Origin: an uncultured Erysipelotrichaceae bacterium
GTDB lineage: Bacteria; Bacillota_I; Bacilli_A; Erysipelotrichales; Coprobacillaceae
NCBI GenBank assembly: GCA_945981915.1
Contig: CAMFRJ010000093.1
Location: forward strand, 1 to 5,872
Direction: 5' to 3'
Length of the DNA stretch: 5,872 bases
This document shows, one piece after another, positions 1-5,836 of this stretch. Position numbers and translations under genes: made by a program. The notes beneath the pieces are model-generated. The model was not told where the DNA came from. It did not search any database and saw nothing but the letters and a program-made list of their open reading frames with translations. Each line of letters starts with the position of its first letter. The stretch's first letter is position 1.

Positions 1-21
1 TCAGATGTGTATAAGAGACAG
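1..21 (+). other. Residual Nextera/Tn5 sequencing adapter (not genomic)
   Basis: Positions 3-21 read AGATGTGTATAAGAGACAG, exactly the 19-base Tn5 mosaic end used in Nextera libraries. The preceding TC matches the last two bases of the Read 1 adapter arm, whereas the Read 2 arm ends differently. The mosaic end is a synthetic hybrid of the natural Tn5 outer and inner ends, so a native Tn5 is not a good explanation. The true genomic sequence begins at about position 22, and the window's left edge is probably an untrimmed contig end. Confidence 0.96.
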
Positions 22-105
22 TTATAATATATCCAGATTTATTTTTCAATATTTTATTATTATTTTGATAATATTTTATCATTTACTACAAAATCCTCTT
101 TTTTA
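22..105. other. Short AT-rich non-coding flank downstream of the PatB gene
   Basis: This is the 84-base genomic stretch between the adapter and the stop codon of the minus-strand PatB gene. It is almost pure A/T. The only fold seen is a weak AT hairpin at 66-81 (TGATAA / TTATCA with a 4-base loop). In the minus-strand RNA it is followed by A-rich rather than U-rich sequence, so it does not qualify as the operon terminator. Whatever terminates the operon, or any further gene in it, lies beyond the contig edge or is too weak to see. Confidence 0.6.
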
Positions 106-1275
106 CTATTTTTGGAAAGCTTTTAACAATCTTTGACAAGCATCTTCCACTGTACTTCTTGGAACAGCTAAATTAAACCTTTCAAAACCTTCCCCACCGG
201 TTCCAAAAATATATCCTTCATCTAACCATAGTCCAGCTTTTTCCAACATTACTTTTTCTAATTCATCTTGTAAAAGACCACATTCTCTAAAATCAACCCA
301 AGCTAAATATAAACCTTCAGGTTCTATCAAATGAATATGTGGCAAATTATTTTTTAAAAAGTCATCGAAATACATAAAATTGTCATATACATATTCCAAC
401 ATTTCATCTACCCATAATTCACATTCATTATATGCACATTGGCAAGCAATGATTCCTAAAAAGTTCGGTGCATTAACACCACATTTATTCATTGTTTCTT
501 GATAGGCTTGTCTTAATGATTCATTAGCGATAATGATATTAGATGTTTGTAAACCCGCCAAATTAAACGTCTTACTTGGTGCTGTTAATATAATCGAAAA
601 ATCTTTGAATGTTTCATCAACATTATAAAAAGGTATATGTACATGATCTCTATAAACAAAATCTTGATGTATTTCATCCGCCACTACCATAACATGATGT
701 TTTTGACAAATGATTCCAATTTTTTTGAGTTCTTCTTCTTTCCAAACTTTTCCAATTGGATTATATGGATTACATAAAATAAACATTTTGACATCATGAT
801 CAACAATAGCTTGTTCAAAAGCTTCGTAATCCATTTCATAGTGTCCATCTTTTAAAACCATTGGATTTTCTACAACATGTCTATGATTTAAAATAATCGA
901 GGCATCAAAAGGATAATAGACCGGTTTATTAATAATAATGCTATCTCCTTCTTTCGTAAAAGCATTAACACAAATTTTTAAAGCAGTCACAACACCTGGA
1001 GTAGGAACGAGCCACGATTTATCGACATCAAAATCATGTCTTCTTTTCATCCAAGAAATAACAGCTTCTAAATATTCATCAGGAATAATAGAATAGCCAT
1101 AAACACCTTGTTGTACTCTTTTTTGAAGAGCTTCTTCTATCTTATGTGGTGATTTAAAATCCATATCAGCAACCCACATTGGCAAAACATCAGCAGGTTT
1201 GTGATTTTCTTCAATTGTATCCCATTTCGCACAATTCGTACCTTTTCTATCAATAACCTCATCAAAATTAAACAT
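106..1275 (-). CDS. patB: PatB/MalY-family PLP-dependent C-S lyase (cystathionine beta-lyase / aminotransferase fold I)
   Basis: This is a cytosolic pyridoxal-phosphate enzyme. Family members cleave the C-S bond of cystathionine, cysteine or cysteine conjugates to thiol (or H2S), pyruvate and ammonia. The product is 389 residues, the usual family length of about 390. The N-terminus carries the hallmark FDEVIDRKGTNCAKWD followed by LPMWVADMDF. The fold-type I core shows CNPYNPIGKVW near residue 168, the PLP-binding Asp in VADEIHQDF near 200, and the Schiff-base lysine in SKTFNLAGLQ near 235. The C-terminal RFNLAVPRS near 366 holds the substrate-carboxylate Arg. The open frame extends to 1290, but that ATG has no SD; GGAGG at 1284-1288 lies 8 bases before the ATG at 1273-1275, and starting there gives the family-typical N-terminus MFNFDEVIDRKG. 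It is the last gene of the minus-strand operon seen here, directly behind the SpoU-type methyltransferase. The family assignment is firm; the exact substrate (cystathionine, cysteine or another S-conjugate) cannot be read from sequence. Confidence 0.95.
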   Translation of the reverse strand: MFNFDEVIDRKGTNCAKWDTIEENHKPADVLPMWVADMDFKSPHKIEEALQKRVQQGVYGYSIIPDEYLEAVISWMKRRHDFDVDKSWLVPTPGVVTALKICVNAFTKEGDSIIINKPVYYPFDASIILNHRHVVENPMVLKDGHYEMDYEAFEQAIVDHDVKMFILCNPYNPIGKVWKEEELKKIGIICQKHHVMVVADEIHQDFVYRDHVHIPFYNVDETFKDFSIILTAPSKTFNLAGLQTSNIIIANESLRQAYQETMNKCGVNAPNFLGIIACQCAYNECELWVDEMLEYVYDNFMYFDDFLKNNLPHIHLIEPEGLYLAWVDFRECGLLQDELEKVMLEKAGLWLDEGYIFGTGGEGFERFNLAVPRSTVEDACQRLLKAFQK

Positions 1276-1283
1276 TTCCATTT

Positions 1284-1288
1284 CCTCC
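1284..1288 (-). promoter_or_regulatory. SD sequence GGAGG that decides the PatB start
   Basis: On the minus strand GGAGG lies 8 bases before the ATG at 1273-1275 and only 2 bases before the in-frame ATG at 1279-1281. It lies inside the reading frame opened by the upstream ATG at 1288-1290. It therefore supports 1275 as the initiation point and argues against the longest frame. Confidence 0.75.
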
Positions 1289-1289
1289 A

Positions 1290-2027
1290 TTATAATACAG
1301 TTTGTTCTTTAAAATCATCTTTTGAAAAATGAGCCAAAGTAATTCCTAGTGCCATAGATAAATTTAATGAATCAATATGATGACTGTGCGGAATAAATAC
1401 GCTTTGCCCATAATTTAAATATTCATCGGGTAAGCCGCTACTTTCATTACCAAAAACCAAAGAATGAAAATGATGATCATTTTCTATCTGATGAATATTT
1501 TTAGCACCTTTTAACATTAAAGGGAAAATATGATGATGAGCATATCTTTTTAAATAATCATCAAAGCAATCGAAATATTCTATATTTAAATGAAAGATTG
1601 CTCCCATTGAAGCACGCAAAACACGCGGATCAAAAATATCAACACCTGGTCTAATAATAGCCAAATTAAAATAATTAAATCCTAACATAGTTCTCATGAT
1701 CGTTCCCATATTGCCCATATCTCCTGGGTTGACCAAAACAACATGATTGCCTTCCTGTAAAGTCATTTGGTATTTTTTAATGATTGCTAGTGCAAAACAG
1801 TTGTCTTTTTTAGATAATTTTTGAATTGTGTGATCACTTTCAATCAATTCAATATGTTTTGTTCGACAAATATCATCAATAATCTTGATTCCTGAATTTT
1901 TATATGAATTACTTTTGATATAGACCCTTAAAACCAGATCAGGTCTATTTTTTAATAGTTCAATCGTTTCAAAAACGCCTAAAGTATACGTATAATCAAA
2001 ATCTTTTTTATATGGTTTAATCTTCAT
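1290..2027 (-). CDS. TrmH/SpoU (SPOUT) family RNA 2'-O-methyltransferase
   Basis: This is an S-adenosylmethionine-dependent methyltransferase expected to 2'-O-methylate a ribose in rRNA or tRNA. The product is 245 residues. The N-terminal ~90 residues resemble the substrate-binding region of SpoU proteins, and the SPOUT knot domain fills the rest. Motif 1 is NPGDMGNMGTIMRT (100-113) with the catalytic-type Arg112. RASMGAIFHL (138-147) is the usual family signature. Motif 2 is VFGNESSGLPDE (191-202) with Glu195, and motif 3 is the segment from Ile212 through SLNLSMALGITL (220-231). A TTG at 2028-2030 could extend the frame by one codon, but AAAGGA at 2035-2040 is spaced 7 bases from the ATG at 2025-2027, which is preferred. 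Its start overlaps the end of the small upstream gene by 11 bases, and its TAA stop shares a base with an ATG in a TAATG junction, so translation is probably coupled. His-rich clusters (HHH at 164, HHFH at 185, HSHH at 214) are a small oddity. The modified nucleotide is unknown. Confidence 0.9.
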   Translation of the reverse strand: MKIKPYKKDFDYTYTLGVFETIELLKNRPDLVLRVYIKSNSYKNSGIKIIDDICRTKHIELIESDHTIQKLSKKDNCFALAIIKKYQMTLQEGNHVVLVNPGDMGNMGTIMRTMLGFNYFNLAIIRPGVDIFDPRVLRASMGAIFHLNIEYFDCFDDYLKRYAHHHIFPLMLKGAKNIHQIENDHHFHSLVFGNESSGLPDEYLNYGQSVFIPHSHHIDSLNLSMALGITLAHFSKDDFKEQTVL

Positions 2028-2283
2028 CAATAAGTCCTTTCACCCTCTTCGCTTCTTTTTCTACACTTTCTTTAAGAGAAGCAAAATAAGCTTTATCAAA
2101 ATGCGCACCCTGATCTATTAATTGAAGTAATTGATCATATTTTCGACAAGCAAGCATCAATTGAGAATATTTAATTGTAAAGTCAAGTTCATTTCCTGCA
2201 TCGGCAGTTATTTTATTCGTTTCTTTGTAGAGTTCTTTAAATTGCGTATCTAAATCTATTTTTTGTTTTCTTCTAAAAAACAC
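2017..2283 (-). CDS. Small charged helical protein of unknown function
   Basis: I do not recognise the family. With the preferred start the product is 88 residues: a basic N-terminus MFFRRKQK, then amphipathic, probably alpha-helical sequence rich in Glu, Lys, Asp and Gln, with single Cys58 minus offset uncertain and no transmembrane segment, signal peptide or metal motif. Coding looks real because the gene sits in frame between two operon genes with near-zero spacing and has its own strong SD. The frame can be extended to an ATG at 2320-2322 (101 residues), one base after the stop of the phosphoesterase gene, with a weak AGGGA before it. However, AAAGGAGAGG at 2291-2300 lies 7 bases before the GTG at 2281-2283, and the extension is mostly this purine tract read as Arg/Lys codons, so the GTG start is favoured. 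Its 3' end overlaps the methyltransferase start. It could be an accessory factor for one of the neighbouring enzymes or an unrelated passenger; the sequence does not say. Confidence 0.72.
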   Translation of the reverse strand: MFFRRKQKIDLDTQFKELYKETNKITADAGNELDFTIKYSQLMLACRKYDQLLQLIDQGAHFDKAYFASLKESVEKEAKRVKGLIDED

Positions 2284-2290
2284 GAACGAT

Positions 2291-2300
2291 CCTCTCCTTT
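2291..2300 (-). promoter_or_regulatory. SD sequence supporting a GTG start of the small protein
   Basis: The minus strand reads AAAGGAGAGG, followed by 7 bases (ATCGTTC) and then GTG at 2281-2283. It is the strongest ribosome binding site near this gene and falls inside the longer ATG-initiated frame, so the annotated start should probably be the GTG. The ATG at 2322 has only AGGGA in front of it. Confidence 0.65.
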
Positions 2301-2323
2301 TCCTGTTTATGTTCGACTTCATT

Positions 2324-3364
2324 TTATCCCTGTTTTAAATTGATTTCAACCATTTCACTTTTTCCTTGGCTTTTGAATGGAAATCCCCATGATCCCATTC
2401 CAGAAGAAACAACCACATCCATTCCATCTTGTAAAACATGTCCATATTCAACCTCATTAATACGTAAAAGACGACAAAGCGAGCCAAATGGCCATACCTG
2501 TCCATTATGTGTATGACCGGAAATCTGTAAATCAATCCCTAAAGTAGCATTATTGGATATCTGTTTAGGCTGATGATCTAAAAGAATGATAGGTTGACTT
2601 TTATCAACACCTTTCAGTAAAGTAGAAGTATCTTGTCTTTGATACGACTCATCTAAACGTCCAATCAGCGTTATTCCTTGAGTAAAAATAACATCATCCT
2701 TCAAAAAAACAACATGGCTTTCATCTAGAGCCTTCAATAAGCCTTCTTGATAAGAACGTCTTCCTTGATATCCATCATGATTCCCCACAACATAATAAGT
2801 AGGAATATCTTGTGCCAGTGCATCAAAAAATTGGATAGCTTCTTTTGCTTCACTTTCATCGGTCCCCTCATCAAAAAGATCCCCTAAAATAAAGATCATA
2901 TCAACCTTTCTCACTTTGGCTTTTTGACTTATTTCTTGTAGATCATCTAAACAGACACCTGTTGATAAATGAAGATCACTGACAGCTAATAACCTTTTCT
3001 CTTCACATTGTTTACTTACAGCAATATTATATTGTGTATATTGCAGACAATTCATATTATAGTAACCATATCCCGTAAGCAAACTTCCAATAATCAAGGC
3101 TATTACTTCTGTTTGCACATATACTTTATATTTTGTTTGATGACATACCCATGTCACCAAATCCCCTATCACTAAACCTACCAACAGATGAACAAAAATG
3201 CCTAATGCCACCCGAAAGAGACAAACGAGCAAGAAAATAAGACATGTGACAACAAAACACAATGTCTTTTTATAACGTCTCATATGTATGACACGATAAA
3301 CATGATAAAAAACATAACACCCTATCAATAATATCAAAGCAAAAAGTAGTATCATGACAATCAT
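2324..3364 (-). CDS. Membrane-anchored calcineurin-like metallophosphoesterase (YkuE/YaeI-like)
   Basis: This is a two-domain protein of 346 residues. The N-terminal ~105 residues hold four hydrophobic helices (about 2-22, 34-50, 53-75 and 85-104). Positive loops at 24-33 and 76-81 suggest that the following catalytic domain faces outside the membrane. The C-terminal domain has the full metallophosphoesterase motif set: SDLHL (129-133, Asp130 and His132), GDLFDE (161-166), GNHD (194-197), LDHQP (262-266) and SGHTHNGQVWP (282-292). These are the ligands for a two-metal centre, so the enzyme should be active. Relatives include phosphodiesterases acting on lipid-linked or nucleotide-sugar substrates, but the substrate here is not identifiable. 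The start ATG follows GAGGTGGTGG at suitable spacing. It is the first gene of the four-gene minus-strand operon, divergent from rlmA, and its stop is one base from the alternative ATG of the small protein. Confidence 0.92.
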   Translation of the reverse strand: MIVMILLFALILLIGCYVFYHVYRVIHMRRYKKTLCFVVTCLIFLLVCLFRVALGIFVHLLVGLVIGDLVTWVCHQTKYKVYVQTEVIALIIGSLLTGYGYYNMNCLQYTQYNIAVSKQCEEKRLLAVSDLHLSTGVCLDDLQEISQKAKVRKVDMIFILGDLFDEGTDESEAKEAIQFFDALAQDIPTYYVVGNHDGYQGRRSYQEGLLKALDESHVVFLKDDVIFTQGITLIGRLDESYQRQDTSTLLKGVDKSQPIILLDHQPKQISNNATLGIDLQISGHTHNGQVWPFGSLCRLLRINEVEYGHVLQDGMDVVVSSGMGSWGFPFKSQGKSEMVEINLKQG

Positions 3365-3387
3365 TATTCCACCACCTCATACATTTA

Positions 3388-3396
3388 TGTTATAAT
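3388..3396 (+). promoter_or_regulatory. Predicted extended -10 promoter of rlmA
   Basis: TGTTATAAT is a perfect extended -10 element (TG, one base, TATAAT). The -35 position at 17-base spacing (TCCACC, 3368-3373) is poor, as tolerated for extended -10 promoters. Transcription would start near 3403, just before the SD GAGGTGA at 3404-3410, so the leader would be only about a dozen bases. It overlaps the -10 of the divergent operon promoter. Confidence 0.55.
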
Positions 3397-3420
3397 AACA
3401 CTCGAGGTGAAATTATGCAA
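3392..3420 (-). promoter_or_regulatory. Predicted sigma-A promoter of the minus-strand operon
   Basis: On the minus strand TTGCAT (3415-3420) is followed by exactly 17 bases and then TATTAT (3392-3397), five of six matches to the -10 consensus. Transcription would start near 3385, leaving a leader of about 20 bases that carries GAGGTGG before the phosphoesterase ATG. The -35 box overlaps the rlmA start codon and the -10 overlaps the rlmA -10 on the other strand. Confidence 0.55.
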
Positions 3421-4221
3421 AAGCTAGCATGTCCAAAATGTCATTTACCATTACATTTAGAAAACAAAACATACAAATGTCCCAACAATCATTGTTATGA
3501 CATATCAAAACGTGGCTATATTAATCTCTTATTAAATCCTGATAAAGCAACTAATAATCCAGGAGATAGTAAAGATTCGCTCGTTGCCAGAAAAGCTTAT
3601 CTGAATCAAGGATATTATGATGCCATTTTAAATCAGGTCATTTCAATGATTGAAACATACAAAGATCATGATGATCTATCTATTTTAGATTTGGGATGCG
3701 GTGAAGGTTATTATACTAAAGGTCTGAAAGAACATTTTTTAAGCAGTGATGTATATGGCCTAGATATTTCTAAGGTCGCTATCGATATGGCAACAAGATA
3801 TCGTAAAGATATTACATGGATTGTCGGAAATTCTAAAAATATTCCTATTCAAGATCATAGTTTAGATTTTGTTTGTGCTTTATTTACTGTTGTCAATAAA
3901 GATGAATTAAAAAGAATATTAAAAGAACATGGTTATATCATTCATGTGACTGCTAATCCTCATCATCTTATTGAAATTAAAGAATTGATCTATGATGAAA
4001 TCAAAGTCAAAAGTGACCAATATCTTCGTTTAGGTTTTCAAATAGCACATAGTGAAAATTTTGTAAAAAAAGTCAATATTTCTCACCGTGAAGATGCTTT
4101 GAATCTTTTAAAAATGACACCTCATTATTATCATATCAAAAAAGAAAAAAGAGGTGTTTTAGACACTCTACAAGGATTAGAAATCACCATAGATATCAAG
4201 ATAACAGTTTATGAAGTATAA
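3415..4221 (+). CDS. rlmA: 23S rRNA (guanine-N1) methyltransferase RlmA
   Basis: This enzyme methylates N1 of a guanine in helix 35 of 23S rRNA, G745 in E. coli-type enzymes and G748 in the Gram-positive RlmA(II)/TlrB type. The latter is expected here from the likely lineage. The product is 268 residues, almost the same length as E. coli RlmA. The N-terminal zinc ribbon has CPKC (6-9) plus Cys22 and His26, matching the known ligand pattern. The family block NPGDSKDSLVARKAYL (48-63) precedes the Rossmann methyltransferase domain, whose SAM motif I is ILDLGCGEGYY (90-100). The usual FAP/FSP element after the core strand is replaced by FTVVNKDEL, which may slightly alter the active-site loop. 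Start: GAGGTGA lies just before the ATG. It is the first gene of a two-gene plus-strand unit, overlapping the pseudouridine synthase by 11 bases, and both enzymes modify structured RNA. Confidence 0.94.
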   Translation: MQKLACPKCHLPLHLENKTYKCPNNHCYDISKRGYINLLLNPDKATNNPGDSKDSLVARKAYLNQGYYDAILNQVISMIETYKDHDDLSILDLGCGEGYYTKGLKEHFLSSDVYGLDISKVAIDMATRYRKDITWIVGNSKNIPIQDHSLDFVCALFTVVNKDELKRILKEHGYIIHVTANPHHLIEIKELIYDEIKVKSDQYLRLGFQIAHSENFVKKVNISHREDALNLLKMTPHYYHIKKEKRGVLDTLQGLEITIDIKITVYEV

Positions 4222-5098
4222 AAAACAAGGGACAGAGTTAGTCATCGTATTTGATGAAAATGAGGATAATATCAGTCTTCTTGATTTTTTTCATCAAATA
4301 CATTTATCTAAAAAAACAATTCACTTATTACAACAAAATAAAGAATATATGCTTAATGGTCACTATACTTCCATTAACACTCATCTTAAAAAAAATGATG
4401 TTTTGACAATTCAAGCTTATCAAAGTGGCATTGATTTCAAACCCCAGGCTTATCCTTTGAAAATCGTTTATGAAGACGATATCCTTTGTGTTGTCAATAA
4501 GCCAAAAAATACAATTATCCATCCTGAAAACAAAGATGGAATCAATACATTATGTAATTATGTTGCTTATTACTATCAAACAACCAAACAAGATTATCCC
4601 ATCCGTTATTTGCATCGTTTAGACAGAGATACAACTGGGTTGGTCATTTTTTGTAAATGTTCTTTACTACAACCATATTTTGATCACATGATTGCTGATA
4701 AAAAAATAAAAAAACATTATCTTGCCCTAATTGAAGGTCACTTGAACCAAGAGTCTCTTACCGTTCATCAGGCCATTGGACAAAACCGTCACGATAAACA
4801 AAAAATGATGGTGTCTGCTCATGGCAAAAGTGCCACAACTCACTTCAAGACTATCAAAACGATGTCAACTTATTCATTAATAGAATGCCTGATTGACACT
4901 GGTAGGAAGCATCAGATTCGTGTGCATTTACAACATTTAGGACATCCTATCCTAGGAGACCCTTTGTATGGTCATCAAACAAAGCTTATCGATCGTTTGG
5001 CTTTACATGCCTATCGTTTACAGTTGATACATCCTTTGACTCATAAAAAAATTGACATCGTTTGTGATGTCAATCGAGACATGAAGAAACTTCTTTAG
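4211..5098 (+). CDS. RluA-family RNA pseudouridine synthase
   Basis: This enzyme isomerises uridine to pseudouridine in rRNA or tRNA. The product is 295 residues, typical of the RluA/RluC/RluD group. Residues 1-70 form a degenerate S4-like RNA-binding region. The catalytic domain opens with the family block VVNKPKNTIIHP (94-105), where KNT replaces the common AGM-like residues. The signature RYLHRLDRDTTGLVIF (132-147) contains the catalytic Asp138. The C-terminal motifs are HGKSATTHF and TGRKHQIRVHL followed by GHPILGDPLYG. The start ATG lies inside the end of rlmA, with an 11-base overlap and no good SD, so translation probably depends on coupling to rlmA. Its TAG stop overlaps the stop of the convergent thioesterase gene, and its last ~50 bases contain an antisense terminator for that gene. 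Family and catalysis are clear; the target uridine is not, so no symbol is given. Confidence 0.94.
   Translation: MKYKKQGTELVIVFDENEDNISLLDFFHQIHLSKKTIHLLQQNKEYMLNGHYTSINTHLKKNDVLTIQAYQSGIDFKPQAYPLKIVYEDDILCVVNKPKNTIIHPENKDGINTLCNYVAYYYQTTKQDYPIRYLHRLDRDTTGLVIFCKCSLLQPYFDHMIADKKIKKHYLALIEGHLNQESLTVHQAIGQNRHDKQKMMVSAHGKSATTHFKTIKTMSTYSLIECLIDTGRKHQIRVHLQHLGHPILGDPLYGHQTKLIDRLALHAYRLQLIHPLTHKKIDIVCDVNRDMKKLL
5045..5074 (-). terminator. Intrinsic terminator of the thioesterase gene, inside the synthase coding region
   Basis: Read on the minus strand, a perfect 9-base-pair stem (ATTGACATC / GATGTCAAT) with a 6-base loop ACAAAC is followed immediately by TTTTTT, which runs on from the final T of the stem. 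The hairpin starts 21 bases after the thioesterase stop codon. On the plus strand the same repeat is preceded by A's and followed by CGAGAC, so it would act only on leftward transcription. The stem has three G-C pairs, so strength is moderate. Confidence 0.7.
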
Positions 5099-5826
5099 TT
5101 TCTTCTTTTTAATTTTCCTGATAGGTCAAAATAGACTTGCCCATCTATTTTAAATTCCACCTTCATTTGATTATCTCGTTGTCCATAATAAATATCGACC
5201 ATTGTCAGTGGTGCAATCTCTTTTTTAAAATGCATACTTAATTGTTCAATAAAATATTCTCGATGTAATTCATAAGGAATAAAATCCAAGGCCCATTCTA
5301 TATATTTGGCATTGTTCATATGTTGATTGACATCAACATCGTTATACAAAACTTGTCTTTCTTTGACTTTTTTCGTTTCTATATCATTGATGACAGGTTC
5401 GAATTTTTCTACATAACTTTCATAATCGATGATTTTTGGTAACTCTATCCCTATTTGTTGAGGGCGCACAATGCGTCTGTTTTCTAAATCTATCAATGTC
5501 CACAACGAACAAGCTCCACCAATCTTTTCGTTTTGACATTCAACATCATATGTTCTTACAAATTGAACACGAGAACCACCTTTCGCTCTTGTTTTTATGA
5601 CAATATCTTCTTCGATAAGAATCGGTCTTTTTAATTTTAAGGTCTGCTTGGTTAAGATCCAGCCATATTTCCCTTTATAAGATTCATCCCACATACCAAT
5701 TGCAACAGCATTGATTGTCGCCAAATCTGCCATTTGTGATAATAAATGCGATATTTTATATTGACACAAGTAATCTGTCTCTTGATAAATCACCTTTTTT
5801 TCTAATTTTGTTTCTAAATTTTTCAT
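5095..5826 (-). CDS. Acyl-ACP thioesterase (FatA/FatB-like, double hotdog fold)
   Basis: This cytosolic enzyme hydrolyses acyl-acyl carrier protein to release free fatty acids, competing with phospholipid acyl transfer. The product is 243 residues, normal for the bacterial members. The first hotdog unit spans roughly 10-130 and includes GWILTKQTLKLKRP, GGSRVQFVRTY, SLWTLIDLENRRIVRP. The second begins near 155 and carries YNDVDVNQHMNNAKYIEW (161-178). There the D-x-N-x-H triad (Asp165, Asn167, His169) matches the catalytic residues known from plant FatB enzymes. The start ATG is preceded by AGAGGG at good spacing. It converges on the RluA-family gene with a 4-base overlap of the two stop codons (TTAG at 5095-5098). 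It terminates at the hairpin inside that gene. Upstream lies a perfect inverted repeat at the end of the window. Acyl chain-length preference cannot be told from sequence. Confidence 0.93.
   Translation of the reverse strand: MKNLETKLEKKVIYQETDYLCQYKISHLLSQMADLATINAVAIGMWDESYKGKYGWILTKQTLKLKRPILIEEDIVIKTRAKGGSRVQFVRTYDVECQNEKIGGACSLWTLIDLENRRIVRPQQIGIELPKIIDYESYVEKFEPVINDIETKKVKERQVLYNDVDVNQHMNNAKYIEWALDFIPYELHREYFIEQLSMHFKKEIAPLTMVDIYYGQRDNQMKVEFKIDGQVYFDLSGKLKRRN
5128..5151 (+). terminator. Weak candidate terminator for the rlmA/synthase unit
   Basis: A perfect 8-base inverted repeat AAAATAGA / TCTATTTT with an 8-base loop lies 30 bases after the synthase stop, inside the 3' end of the thioesterase gene. 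The only U-run is part of the stem's right arm and the stem has just two G-C pairs. It is the best plus-strand candidate seen, but it could be a by-product of coding sequence. Confidence 0.25.
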
Positions 5827-5836
5827 TTTATCCCTC

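Noticed and set aside
1..21. End of a natural Tn5-like transposon
   Set aside because: The 19-base sequence is the engineered mosaic end plus the adapter TC, and no transposase or second end is present.
66..81. AT hairpin TGATAA / TTATCA as terminator of the minus-strand operon
   Set aside because: The stem has one G-C pair, and the minus-strand RNA downstream of it is A-rich rather than U-rich.
1289..1294. TATAAT on the minus strand just before the PatB SD as a promoter
   Set aside because: Transcription would start at or within the SD, there is no -35 at 16-18 bases, and the motif arises from the TAATG gene junction.
1466..1484. 19-base palindrome GAAAATGAT-G-ATCATTTTC
   Set aside because: It lies in the middle of the methyltransferase gene, is explained by the codons for Glu-Asn-Asp-His-His-Phe, and has no terminator or operator context.
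2335..2535. 66-residue open frame on the minus strand
   Set aside because: It is a shifted-frame shadow inside the phosphoesterase gene; its residues echo the DNA of the GHTH region and it has no SD or protein features.
4328..4522. 64-residue open frame on the minus strand
   Set aside because: It is antisense to the pseudouridine synthase gene, AT-driven, with no SD or recognisable domain.
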